A DNA stretch of 64,000 nucleotides from Pampus argenteus. Taxonomy: Eukaryota > Chordata > Actinopteri > Scombriformes > Stromateidae. Numbering within the stretch: position 1 is the first letter of the stretch; each line of letters opens with the position of its first letter. Shown piece by piece: positions 27,263 to 38,128 of this stretch. The position numbers and the translations under genes are program-made. A model generated the notes under the pieces. That model was not told the DNA's origin, ran no database searches, and saw only the letters and a list, made by a program, of their open reading frames with translations. The DNA lies in assembly GCA_036937835.1 (NCBI GenBank), contig CM072881.1, positions 5,673,501 through 5,737,500 of the forward strand, read 5' to 3'.

Positions 27263-28189
27263 CTGGCGTTACCTGTGCTCGCTGCTGCAGGTTTAGCCCG
27301 AGAGGACAAGCTGCTGATAAGGTAGTGATATTTCTTCAGCAAACATCTAGAGAAAGATCTAGATCTAGATCTAGATTTACTGTCAGCGTTAATCCTGGAT
27401 TCACTCCTTCTGACAGCAACAGGAAAAACAGTCCACTAACATCACAGCACTATGTAATGTTACATCGGTTTACCTTTCTGTGAATGTGTTGTGTGTTCTC
27501 TGCATGATTTTCTAGTTCGTCCAGCTGTTTTGTTGCTACTTCATGTATAATAAGTGGATTGTAAGTAATTAAGTTTCTTTTAAGAACAGAACATTTCTGA
27601 ATGCAAGATGCTTCGTATTATGCTTTGGAGCATATTTTAAATAAAGAAAATAAAAAAAATTAAAATAAATAAAAAACTTACGGTACTGTAGCTTTAATCC
27701 ACGTTGTAGTAAGGCTAGAGTAGTAACCGGGCTGCATCAGGTGTTTTAATGATGAATCAGTCTTGAATATAGGCTGTACAATGAAATCCATTAACACTGT
27801 ACTTACCCACGATGGCAATGAAGAAAGAAAGCTTTGTCTCACCAGGTCACAACATGACGCTCGTGTGTTAGAAAAACCAAAGAGTCATGACTGCAGTGAC
27901 ACTTTGATTCTTCACTGAACATTAACCTCTGAAGGATATAATTCTGCTCCTGTATGGATGCACACACACACACACACGCACGCACACACGCACGCAAACA
28001 CACACCTGAAACATTGGATTAGCACATTCTAGTCAGGTAAAAAAAAAACAACAACTGCATGATCAATTTTAAATGTTTTTCTCTAACTATTAGATTTTGG
28101 GGCTGTCTGAGACACACAAGAGAATTGAGCAATCAATGACGAATCTTCCACTGCAGCCTCTAACAATCAAACCACCACGGTCTAATGCG
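27263..28189. other. intergenic, no gene seen
   Basis: Immediately beyond the probable 3' end of cacna1g. It holds a short (GATCTA)n run at 27356-27376 and a CA/CG block at 27960-28007. No gene seen. Confidence 0.5.
27960..28007. repeat. (CA)n microsatellite with CG interruptions
   Basis: CA units with CG and AA interruptions. Confidence 0.9.
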
Positions 28190-28937
28190 TGTGCTTAAAA
28201 ATCCAAGCTCAGTTTAATGACTTGTTGTTTTTTTATATATATATATTTATATATTATTCCTACAAATACATCGTTTTCAGCACTTTGAAAAACGTTCACT
28301 TTCCTCAGTAAAACCAAGAAAGCTAGAAATATCCTACAGTGAAAAAAAAGACAAAGACAAACCATTTTGACAAAAAAAAACAAAAAACAAAAAAAGTCAC
28401 AAAAAAAGACATGAAAAATAACAATAGAATGAAATTAAAAAACAACATCCTGTACAAACACTATGGCCCAATAATTTAAGAAAATAGTGTCTCTAAAACG
28501 TTCATATTGCTTTGTACCTCCACTGACTGGGCAAAGTCCACCCTGTGCAACACCGGGCAGTTCAAATGGCGACCACAGGTGGCGTCAAATCCCAGCTGCT
28601 GATGTCACTACAGAGGTGATGGGGTCAAGCTGCAGCCAGTGGCATGCAGGCGTAGCAGAAGAGAGACAGTTTACGTTGTTGTTCGCTCTCTTCTCTTGTT
28701 GTTTTGGCAGTAACAATACAAAGACAAGAGGTGGTCACACTACTACAGTACTGCACTCCTTATGAAACCAAGGATGTTTTCACTGTTGTAGTTTTACCAT
28801 TATTACTCACTACAGCATTATTACTAGAACTATCACCATCACAGATACACAGAGTGCATCGTGCGTTTGTATGTGTGGAGGCTTGTTGTTCGTCCAGCTG
28901 TGTGCGTGTGTGTATCTGTGTGTTGGAGTATCAGTGT
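28190..28937 (-). other. cacna1g: probable 3' UTR of cacna1g
   Basis: This follows the stop codon directly. In the sense direction it becomes very T-rich (28321-28440). No AATAAA exists on the minus strand between 28937 and about 27000; only TATAAA variants appear, at 28232-28237 and 28246-28251, inside an AT run. The 3' limit given here is a guess based on those variants. Confidence 0.4.
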
Positions 28938-29939
28938 TCAGTGCTCAGAGCTTGTCTTCTCAAAGGAGAAACTGGGAAGAGTCAGTAGCTTGGGGTTGGT
29001 GTTGGGGTTTGGTGAGCCGCCGTCCTGTCCTGAGCCCTCTCCAGCACCCAGGTCGAAGGAGTCCTTGGATTCACTGGAGGGCGCTCGCCTCCTCAGGCAG
29101 GTGTCCCGGCTGGGTAGAGGAGGGGGCATCCCTAACCCCCCCAGCCCCATGCCCCCGAGCCCACCCAGGCCCGGGTAGATGCCAGACTGGGGCTCCAGTC
29201 CGTCGGGGGGGTCCACAGAGATGCAGGGTGGGCTCATCTTCTTCTTGCGTCGGGGTGAGGGAAGCGAGGTCTGAGTGGAGGTCTGGCTGTGGATCTGCAG
29301 GCTGTCGGCCCGCGACACGAAGCCGGAGGAGGTGGAGGTGGTGCTGCGTTGGGGGCTAGACTCTGCTGAGGGGCACACCTCCACAGAGTGGCGCCGCGGG
29401 TCGTCCAACCAGGAGTAAGGGCGTGGGCGGGGCAGGAGGGCGTTGTGGCCCTGCGTGTCAACACTGTGGAACCTCTTCAGCTGCCTCAAACATGGACTCC
29501 GGCTTTCCTGGCAGCCTGCGTAGCTGCTGTAACCCTCATTGCCTCCATTGCAGCCTTCATCCCCCATCGTCATGTCAACACTGCCAGCCAACCCTGCGCG
29601 GGTGATGAGGGACACTTCCTGATCCACCGAGGGCTCCTCCTGTTGGTGTGGCATTACTGGTAAGAGTGGAGGAGTTGAGGAGGGGGAGTAGGAAGAGAGG
29701 CAGGGCTGGGTGTGCACGCTACTGGGGCGCGAGGGTTTAGGGGAGGCGCCCGGTGTGGGGGGGACCAGGCAGAGAGCAGGCTGAGGATGGTGATGGGAGC
29801 AAGGTGAGGGAGAGCTAGTGGAGGAAGAAGAGGAGGGGAAGGACGGAGGGAGGCCAAGAGAGGCCACATTCACAAGTCCTTCACTGCTCTCCCCTCCATC
29901 TGAACACAGGGCCTCCTGAGAATCAGTAGACACTGCAAC
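28938..29939 (-). CDS. cacna1g: cacna1g in-window exon 16 (terminal coding exon): distal C-terminus and stop
   Basis: A 333-codon exon after GTCTTCCAG, starting VAVSTDSQEALCSDGGE and ending TSSEH with TGA at 28940-28938. The first half is Ser/Pro-rich and low in complexity. The second half has SWLDDPRRHSVEV, PRRKKKMSPPCISVDPPD and CLRRRAPSSESKDS, all matching mammalian Cav3.1 near its end. The last residues (LTLPSFSFEKTSSEH) differ from the mammalian LSLSGLSSDP ending. An inserted Gly/Leu/Met-rich run lies before the CLRRRAP motif. GC content is much higher than in the flanks. Confidence 0.94.
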   Translation of the reverse strand, partial: VAVSTDSQEALCSDGGESSEGLVNVASLGLPPSFPSSSSSTSSPSPCSHHHPQPALCLVPPTPGASPKPSRPSSVHTQPCLSSYSPSSTPPLLPVMPHQQEEPSVDQEVSLITRAGLAGSVDMTMGDEGCNGGNEGYSSYAGCQESRSPCLRQLKRFHSVDTQGHNALLPRPRPYSWLDDPRRHSVEVCPSAESSPQRSTTSTSSGFVSRADSLQIHSQTSTQTSLPSPRRKKKMSPPCISVDPPDGLEPQSGIYPGLGGLGGMGLGGLGMPPPLPSRDTCLRRRAPSSESKDSFDLGAGEGSGQDGGSPNPNTNPKLLTLPSFSFEKTSSEH

Positions 29940-32562
29940 CTGGAAGACGAGGGGGGCATGGAGGGGAGGGGGCGGGATGAAATATTTAGGAGGGAAGGGG
30001 TGAGGAGGATGGAGGTAAATGTGCAATGAGAGGAGGGGAAGGGGCAGATGGACGAGACCCAGGGTACAGGGGGAGAGGGGGAGGGAGGGTCAGAGGAGAT
30101 GAGAGGAGGAGACTAGTTAGTGTGAGGTGATGAGGATGAGAAGCAGTAGTTTGAGTCAAAGTTCACAGTCAGGCCAGCACATTCCCAGAATCCAGAAAGG
30201 GTAAACTAACATCCTGCCATGAATTAGAACAGAAATATAGAAGTTACACTGCATTGCTCAACGGCAGAATGTAGGATTTGTCAAGAGAGTAAACAACTGA
30301 ATCTGTGTTTTTCCTCTTCTGAATGCAGCCTTGGAAAGTGCACACTGACTGAACTGAGTGAACTCTGAGCCAGACCACCTGACCCTCTAACCTTTGACCT
30401 TTCACACTAGAGCCTGTATACCGTCAGCGGTACAGTGCTCCGTAGATTTCACAGCCAAATTCTGACCAGCGTTTCCTTACCTTTGTACAAATCTACAGGG
30501 TGTGAGGCCAACAGCCAGAGGGTAAACACAATACGCAACTACTGTAGGAGAGGAAGGGTTAGTAAGCACAATGGTTGCTAAAACTCATAAAATGTCCTCA
30601 TGAACTCATGACTTGTTCTCCCCCCCCTCACCCCCACCCTCCATAGACCACAAACTGGGGAAAAGAGAATGAATGCTGCTTGAATGTAATTGTGTTGAAT
30701 TAGGTCAATTAAAATAAATGTGGAGTCCGTGGGGATGAGGACACAAGGCATGCATGAGTTTTAGAGCACGGCGGTTTGATATATGTTTGAGTCATGGGCT
30801 TCCCTTCGTGAGCCTGCACAGTGTGACCACAGAGACACCTAGTGGTCAGAGACATCACAGCACCAGCCAATCACCAGCCACAGCAGTGCAACACACCGGG
30901 TACCCAATGAGAAGAGTGCAAACGAGAACAATGCTAGAAATCTGGATTTTCGAGAGATCACCCAATCAGATGGGTTACGTACAACATCTACTGCACCTAA
31001 GTTAACGATGATGTACCTTTTCAAACACTAACAATACAAAAGTCACAAGTGCTCTATCACTATGGTAGTGTGTGTACAAAATGGCCAAATGCATATGGAC
31101 AGCACTTGCTGTTCTTTAGCAATCCCCTGAGTTCTACAGTTTGTAGTGTAGTAAGTGCACTGTTTTGCGGGTTCATTTGTCACCTACTGCATCAGGCAAA
31201 TCTTCGTCTGGTTTGAATACATTCTATCACCCAGTAATGCAATATTACACTTAGCTCCTGTTGCTCATAAAAGAATATAGAAGAGAAGAGTTTATCGACT
31301 CAAAGGTTTCCTTCAGGCAAAGCTACTTATTAGAGAGTTTTAGATGGGATGCTTTGTGGCTGATGGTTAGCAGTAGACAAACATCCAGACAAAATGAATG
31401 ACAAAAGGGTTTTTAAAGAAGAAAAAAAACAAGGAGGGAAGCCTATGTGTGTCTCTTGGAAGATGAACATGAAGTCCAGTGTTTCTGAAAGGCCCAGTGG
31501 TAGCTTAAGTCTACTGTTTGCTGCTGTTTCAGAAACAGGAGTATCTGTGTTTGAGCAGGAGCTCAGGATCGGGCGGCTTTTGGGCCCAACTGAGCTGAGA
31601 TCAGAGAATAGCAGATACAATGTGGAGAATGAGACAGCAGGTCAGTTAGTGAGACGCAGGAATTACCAGGGAGATGGGGGAGAAAGAGGAAGGAAGAAAA
31701 GTGACACTGTTTAAAACAGGAAAGCTGCATAGCAGTGAGTATCGAGGACATTAGGGCCGCTCTTACGGAAAAGAAATATGAGATTTGGAGCACCACGTCG
31801 TAGTAGTTTGAGAATAAAGTCAGACTTTTTCTAATCATATTATAAATAAAGCTGGAATTTTACAATTAAAATGTTTGTTATATTATAAACAGCATGTGAA
31901 ACTGGTCCCGGCAGATAAATCCAGGGCTGAATTTATTTCCCAGTAAAACCCAGTACAAGACTGCTCAGTGTGTGTCAGGGGGCTTTAATCCTTCTCCAAT
32001 AAAAACACAACCTGTATTTTGAGCTCTTTGGCACAGCTATCAGAGTGGGAGGCAAAAATATTGATGGGGAAGTATGATCATTTCTGTGTCCTTGTTTATT
32101 TGTATAGCATTTATCAAAAGATGAACTATACTCCAAAACACCCCTCAAAAAACTGCTACAAGAATTTTTATGTATTTTATTTGCTTACCTTTCGTTACCT
32201 TACCTTCTCTGAATGGATAATGTCTCTATATTTTATAGCTATCCTTTAAACATTAAAAAATAGACTAAAAGTCAGTCTAAATAAAGGCTTATTACTACTT
32301 TCTTACTTTATTTTTGGCTTTGAAAATTTACCATATTTTTCTCATTGGTTGGATATCATTTTTGTGCAGCCTGTGGCTGTAACAACAATGCACTTTGAAA
32401 TAAAACAAAATAATATATATATTTTTAAATCAGGCGATGGATGAAACAACTAGAAGGTTTTCTTTTTGTGACGTTTCTGTGCACGATGATTGTGCTAAAC
32501 TATGTCCTTAATGAAAACAATGTAGATGCTATAAAGTGTGGCCAAGGATTGGATTTTGAAAG

Positions 32563-32702
32563 TTAAAGGTGCCTGTGGAGTTTTCTTAGAAACAAAGTTA
32601 TGCTTACTTGCTTACTTTGCTTCTTACCCGAACACATAACATAAATCATGCACTGTTGACAAAATGTTACTAGTGGCCAAAAACTCCACAGGGTACCTTT
32701 AA
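32563..32702. mobile_element. 132-bp MITE-like element flanked by TTAA
   Basis: Ends are AGGTGCCTGTGGAGTTTT and, inverted, AGGTACCCTGTGGAGTTTT, differing by one substitution and one indel. Both ends abut TTAA (32563-32566 and 32699-32702). The interior has no coding capacity, as expected for a non-autonomous element. Confidence 0.75.
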
Positions 32703-32937
32703 TTCACTTCTTCAACATCCTGACACGTCCAGTAAACTGACTGATTGAGGTGCTTTTCCAAACAGTAGGTTTTTATATTATGTTATTCTTAAAATATGAC
32801 TTTATTTTAAAATAATATGAGTTTTTTATTAGTTTAATATTAGATATTAGTTTTATAATATTCCACCTTACCTCTTGTAAAATTACAACTTTACATATTA
32901 TTCATTTTTTTTCTCAAAATGATGACGTTATTACTAA

Positions 32938-32974
32938 CAGTCTGTATCGGTACGTACAGTACCGATACAGACTG
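32938..32974. repeat. 37-bp near-perfect palindrome
   Basis: Arms CAGTCTGTATCGGTAC (32938-32953) and its exact reverse complement (32959-32974) are separated by five bases, GTACA. It lies 79 bases inside the intron from the exon 15 donor. Confidence 0.95.
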
Positions 32975-33053
32975 GAGGAGAGTAAGAAACTCTTGGGGCA
33001 AAGTTGAAAATCTTTATGAAACAGTACTGGTGTGTGTACATGTGGTGGGTCAC

Positions 33054-33223
33054 CTGTCTGCGGAGCGTGCGGCTCAGTGTATGTGTGCGTCTGGGAGGGG
33101 GCAGTCGTGGTATACACTCTGAGTCCGAGTGGCTGTGGGGGCTGATGGGTTTGAAGAGGTCTGTGGGGATGGTCAGCTGCTGGGAAAACTCCTCCGGTTG
33201 AGAACGCACCGAGCTGCTGGAGT
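33054..33223 (-). CDS. cacna1g: cacna1g in-window exon 15: C-terminal segment (PPPRR, TLRRQ)
   Basis: A 170-base exon (phase 1 in, 0 out) between TGTGCTCAG and GTGACCCA. It reads (D)SSSSVRSQPEEFSQQLTI and TDLFKPISPHSHSDSECI, then PRLPPPRRTHTLSRTLRRQ. Mammalian Cav3.1 has IPKLPPPGR and PLRRQ at the same place. Serine-rich and basic patches suggest a regulated cytoplasmic tail. Confidence 0.9.
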
Positions 33224-33569
33224 CTGAGCACAAACAAGCACAGCAGTCATATGACAGGTAAATAAAAAAAAACTGTACAACTGTAGCAGGTGTGTTGATT
33301 CTCAGAGGAAATGGCCTGCATAATCCTGCACTACATGAAAGTCAAGGCCTCCAATTCCTGTCTCATCTTAATGAGACGTCACAGATCCCGGATCAAAACA
33401 AATAAAAAAAAGCCACGAGGCGTCTTACAAAAAAGAAAATGTGAAAAAGGTTTTTAGGTGGTGCTGTATGTTGTTCCATGTACTGGTTTGTACAACTACA
33501 AGGGATTAGTCAAGATCATTTTATTGTGATGTTTATTTGAAATGAAAGAAATGCTGTATCCTACACTAC
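33224..33569 (-). other. cacna1g: cacna1g intron (between exons 14 and 15)
   Basis: A 346-base intron with no recognisable feature. Confidence 0.8.
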
Positions 33570-33777
33570 CTGATTGAGCCCTGTGGGTGCCTAATATGTG
33601 CTGGGGCCCCTGTGCCTGTGCTCTAAGCTGTGCTGGAGCCGCGGCTGGCTGGCTGAAGGGCTGCAGGGGGAAGAACATGTAGCTGTCGTTGGGCAGGGAG
33701 TGTGTGCGTCCCACCGCAGGCTTCCTGACGCTCAGCAGGTTGTCCTCCAGTGGCTCCCCGAGATCGAGCTGCTCCGG
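33570..33777 (-). CDS. cacna1g: cacna1g in-window exon 14: C-terminal segment (RTHSLPNDSYM)
   Basis: A 208-base exon (phase 0 in, 1 out) after TTTCCCCCAG. It encodes PEQLDLGEPLEDNLLSVRKP, then AVGRTHSLPNDSYMFFPL, a Gln/Pro/Ala-rich stretch, and HRAQS plus G before GTAGTGTA. LLSVRK and RTHSLPNDSYM are diagnostic of Cav3.1. The Gln/Ala-rich middle differs from mammals. Confidence 0.92.
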
Positions 33778-35553
33778 CTGGGGGAAAGAGGGGAAGGAGT
33801 CAGTGTCTCTCTGGAGCTGGAAGGTCTGGGCCTACTCTTTAACTCAAGCACTCTCACGCTCTGTCTAAAACATTCACAGGTGATATCTCTCTGCCACACA
33901 ATGAACAAAGAGGCAGTGGTCATCAGCGTACACAGAAAACAGACGTTGGCGTTGACTGGCACAGAGCTGCCACAGATCACAGAACCAAGACCTCGCTAGA
34001 CTTTCAACTTTTGAGCGCTTTTTTTTTTTTTAAGACACTCTGCGTCTTGTGACTGCATTAACATGTAAGCCTGCTCCGTGATTGTGTGTCAGCTGGGGCA
34101 GTGTCTTGCAGCCTGACCCATTACAGAACCAGTTCACCCCCCTGCAGCAAACATGTAACTCATCAACAACCCACAGAGGAGTGAAAACTACAACACTGGA
34201 AGACAGAAAACACAGAATAAGACTGATAGGAGAAGACTGTCTGAAGAAGACGTGGACTCACATGTAAAGCATATAGGAAAGAAAAATAAGGGATAAGAAA
34301 AGGGACAAAGTAGAGAAACTGCAAACTGGCAGGTGAGGAGGCGCACTATTCTACTGGACTGGAAAGTAACACACATCAGGCTGGAAAGGTGGAATGAAAA
34401 AGAGGAGAGACAGTTGGAGAGCACATTCACCAGGGTCTTACAATGCCACTTGTTCTCCTCTACCTCTTCACTGTCGTCCTTTTTCTTTGGTATTCGTCCC
34501 AGGACAATCCAATTAACAGTGATTTTGTGTCATGAGTTGGCGTGGGTTCTCTGGCTGGGGAGAGCTTGTTTCTGAGGGGGATGATGTATACTGTAAATTG
34601 ATCCAACTGCATTGCTGGCCTGGATGTGCAGCATAAGCCAAGGTTACAGTGACTTTCTCTCTGGGTAAGACGTGTGACTACGGGGGAAGCAGTTTAATCA
34701 TTAAAGAGCCAAACTGGTTGTTAATTCTACTCTTGACAACCAGATGACATTCAATTCATTTTCAATTTAAAGTGAGGAATGTCCTTTCCCACAATGACAG
34801 ATTCATGTGTAGATTAATGCTAATGAGGAAGCATCGGCTACATAAGTCACAATGCATGATGATGTGCGCCAAAAATAATGGACGTGGTGGGAATGATGAG
34901 TTTTGTTAACAATTAATTGCAGTTAATTAATCAGTGCATATATTATAGGAAACCTACAAACAAATAGAATAAAGCATTACTATATTTTCAGTAGATGTGG
35001 TATCACTTATTTGATGCTATGTGTTGAATTTGAAAATTTCTGATGGCGTCCCTAGTTGTTGTATCAAAAACAAAAACAAGGCTACAGACAGCAGTGTAGT
35101 GTGTATATAAACTGCATAGGTTGATGCATACATTGCAGATTTTTTACCAGAATTGTGTCATTTTTCTACAGAGCAAAAGTTAAAGGTACCACATGGAGCT
35201 TTGGATCACTAGTAGCACCATGGAGCAATGTTTCGCACCGTTTCGGGGATTGACAGTTGTTGGCTGTACATGCAAAAAAAGCATTTGTGCGGGATTTAGT
35301 GGCATCTAGTGGTGAGATTGCAGATTGCAACCGACTATATCCCCTGACCGAACCCTCCTCTTCCAAGCCTGTAGGACCTTTAAGCCTTGTGAATATTTTG
35401 AAAGATGCTATAAACACATATAACTTCTAGAGTGTGAAAGTAGTGGGGGAGTGCAGGTGGCTTTGGAAGCGCCCTGGGAAGGAAACACTACAAGATACTG
35501 CAGAGGGGAGCAGAAGGAAGAGGAATGGAGAAAGAGAGAGGAGCTGTCAGTAC
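33778..35553 (-). other. cacna1g: cacna1g intron (between exons 13 and 14)
   Basis: A 1.8-kb intron holding a TTAA-flanked dispersed repeat at 35180-35383. Nothing else recognised. Confidence 0.8.
35180..35383. mobile_element. dispersed repeat with TTAAAGGTACC ends
   Basis: It starts TTAAAGGTACCACATGGAGC and ends GTAGGACCTTTAA, so the outer bases are inverted. The interior includes a block (TAGTGGTGAGATTGCAGATT) that I recognise as common in fish genomes. Its left end resembles that of the element at 32563. Confidence 0.6.
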
Positions 35554-35676
35554 ATTGCATTCCAGACTGGTTAGAAAGAGGGGGTTAAAATCGTCGGGGA
35601 CCGAGTCTTCTGTCAGAGCTAGGGACCAGGATTTCTCAGAGGCCAGAGACAGAGCATCCATCTCCGCTAGAGGAAT
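35554..35676 (-). CDS. cacna1g: cacna1g in-window exon 13: C-terminal segment (IPLAEMDALSL)
   Basis: A 41-codon exon with no in-frame ATG at its start. After TCCTGCCTAG it reads IPLAEMDALSLASEKSWSLA, then LTEDSVPDDFNPLFLTSLEC and N, ending at AAT before GTACTGAC. Mammalian Cav3.1 has IPLAEMEALSL and LTDDSLPDD here. Choosing the AG eight bases further downstream (CTCTAG) would break the frame, which fixes the acceptor at 35678-35677. The donor is weak. Confidence 0.88.
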
Positions 35677-35958
35677 CTAGGCAGGAAGAGACAACGCCTG
35701 GTGAGCAGAGAAATCAAACACACTCTCCGTGCAACACACAGATATAAGGACATTACACACAGGACCTATAGCTACCAGCAAAATACACGCCTGAAACAAC
35801 GTATACAAAAGTGGAATCATGTCGCAGAGCAAAAACAACGAGGACAAACTACAAGAAGAGAAATTTAGAGGCTTGGAACCAAACCTTGAGGCACATGCCT
35901 TTTAAAATATATTACGATTATTGTATTGTGGTGATCCCGACAACAATATTATGATGGG

Positions 35959-36003
<45 letters not shown>
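35959..36003. repeat. (CA)n microsatellite
   Basis: About twenty-two CA units. Confidence 0.95.
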
Positions 36004-36008
<5 letters not shown>

Positions 36009-37269
36009 ATGTACAGATTCTCTTGAAGTGTTTACCATGATGCATGATGAGACAGACACACTTTCAGATTCAAAGTAACAAACAATCCAACAGGGAGGGG
36101 AGTCATGTACAGTATATTCTTTGTAATATAGCATAAACACAGACTTGCCATTATGACATGTAATGTATGCACAGTCATTTCAGAACTATGGGGCTGAATG
36201 TTAAACAGGGCGCCTACAATTAAATAAATTGAATCCAAGAAGCTATTTTTTGAATCCTGGAGCTCTGAGTTTGGCTTCAGTCTTGCGGTGTTTAGTAGCC
36301 TTGAGCGTTTCTGGCTTCTGTAAAAGGAGCTGCTGTATATTTTGACTTGTACCGGCTTAACAGGGAAAATGCTTTCTGACAAGCAAACGGGTCGTCTGTG
36401 TAGAGCAAGGCAGGGAATAAAAGTCAATGCAGAACATTTCTGTTAACGTATCAGAAGGAGGGAATTGACCTATGGGAGCTAATAATGACATTTCAAGCCC
36501 ATTTAAAGCTTTTAGAAGACGCGGTTTTGCAATGTTAAAGTGATTAGTCCAAAATTTCCTTTTTAATGAGGACAAGAGGCACCCAGATGCATAGTGACAA
36601 GATCCATAGCTTATTGACTGAGTCATTACACTGCAGGCTTGGGTGTAAGCATGTGTGAGGTTGTTTAAGATCACTTTGATGTGACTGATGGCAGAGAGGC
36701 AAAGCATATTTCTACCTATATAAACACGCAGACATGACACATACGTACATACAGGTGCACAAACACAGACACAACACTGTGTAAAGGACACAGAGCAAAC
36801 ACTAAAGCATTATCACTGAGGCTGCTGAACCAGACCAAAAAAACCTGCCAAGCACGAATGAGTCTGAGTGAAGACGTGCGCGAGGGAATGAGATCATGGC
36901 TGAGGTGGGATGTGACGGACTGCACTGCGGTGGGCAGCAGGGCTGCTTAGAAAGGGAAGGATATGCTGAGGACTGCCAGTACAAAAATGGTAACGACCGC
37001 AAGGCTGTACAGTGTTTAGCAAACATCACATCGCAAGCTTTCTTACTGAATTATTGAAATTAAGTTCTACCGACAGTATGTCCTCATTTACCTGCATACT
37101 TTATATACGTATATACATACTTTATGAGCCAGGAATTCTGGGGACTACAAAACGGATCCATCTTTAAGAAATGTTGTCTGGAACTGAGTCATAACAATTT
37201 ATTTACTGCCAATAGGGGTGATTTAAAATCACCTGTTTTCAATAATTAAAAAAAAGTAATCAGCTTTAT

Positions 37270-37781
37270 TTAAAGGTTCGGTTCACCCAAATTACACAGA
37301 ATTTAGAGGTATTTCACAAGAAAATGTTAGAGAAAAATGAACATAATTCTTTTCTTGGTCACTCACATCACTCCTATAATCATCTTGTGACCTCCTAGCA
37401 GGATCCCACTCATTTAGGAAACATACTCTAAAGGTATAGTAGCTTCCCATCTTGGTTTAATTTGTTCTGGTTTTGAGATATACATCTGGGATTTCTTCCT
37501 CCACTCCGATGCAATGAAGGTGAACGGTATCCCGTTGAAAAAAAAAACCCAGCGCAATTAGTGTTCCCACTGATCCTCTGGATAATCCATTGAACACGGG
37601 GTGGAAAGTCTGTAAATGTCATTCAGTAATAACATTCATTGCACCGCAAACAAAAGTCCATTCACCTCCATTGTATTAAAGGTGTATTAAACCAGAACAA
37701 ATAAAACTTAAAAGTTACCTGCACAGCCAGATAGTATGAGATGAGAGAATATAATATCTTATAATTTGAGTGAACCAAAGC
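37270..37781. mobile_element. teleost MITE of about 510 bp
   Basis: The left end reads TTAAAGGTTCGGTTCACCCA then AATTACA; the right end, inverted, reads CTTTGGTTCACTCAAATTAT. The interior has GTTTTGAGATATACATCTGG, GTGAACGG, AAAGTCTGTAAATGTCATTC and TTCACCTCCATTGTATTAAA, all familiar from a very abundant fish repeat. No coding capacity. Confidence 0.75.
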
Positions 37782-37984
37782 CATAAAAAGTATTACGGTA
37801 AGTAAAGTTTTAAGTAAATCCTTGTATGGAATCACATTGAAAACCAGTAATACAACTGAAATTGGTGGTGGTGACGCATTTATTGTTTTCTCATGCAGCC
37901 CTAAATGCTGGAGAGAAATAAGACCCATTGCGTGTATGAAATGGAAGACATGAGTCATCAGTGGTGTTACGATTGGTTATTGAC

Positions 37985-38128
37985 CTTCTTGTCGGTGCTG
38001 TGCTTGCTGGGCCTGGGGGGCAGCGCGTAGTAGTGGCAGATAGAGCCAGACAGGTTGTCCATCAAACTCAACTCCCCCTCCATTGATCCCTGGATAACCA
38101 GGGAGACTGAGTCAAACATCGCTCTCCG
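37985..38128 (-). CDS. cacna1g: cacna1g in-window exon 12: C-terminal segment (FDSVSLVIQGSMEGEL)
   Basis: A 48-codon phase-0 exon from TTTGTCCAG to GTCAATAA. It reads RRAMFDSVSLVIQGSMEGEL, then SLMDNLSGSICHYYALPP, ending STDKK. The FD-(V/I)SL-IQGS part matches Cav3.1; the DNLSGSI-H-Y part is closer to what I recall from Cav3.2. The donor is poor at positions +3 to +6, so skipping or alternative use is possible. Confidence 0.92.

Larger units (their letters stand above)
29940..33053 (-). other. cacna1g: cacna1g intron before terminal exon
   Basis: A 3.1-kb intron. It contains a MITE at 32563-32702 and a near-perfect palindrome at 32938-32974. The acceptor side is pyrimidine-rich (CCCCCTCCCCTCC type). 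No other coding sequence is recognised. Confidence 0.8.
35677..37984 (-). other. cacna1g: cacna1g intron (between exons 12 and 13)
   Basis: A 2.3-kb intron containing a (CA)n block at 35959-36003 and a roughly 510-base MITE at 37270-37781. Open frames between 36032 and 37029 have no recognisable product. Confidence 0.8.

Noticed and set aside
28871..29869. Several plus-strand open frames antisense to the last cacna1g exon
   Set aside because: They are shadows of a GC-rich coding exon whose minus-strand frame matches Cav3.1 motifs.
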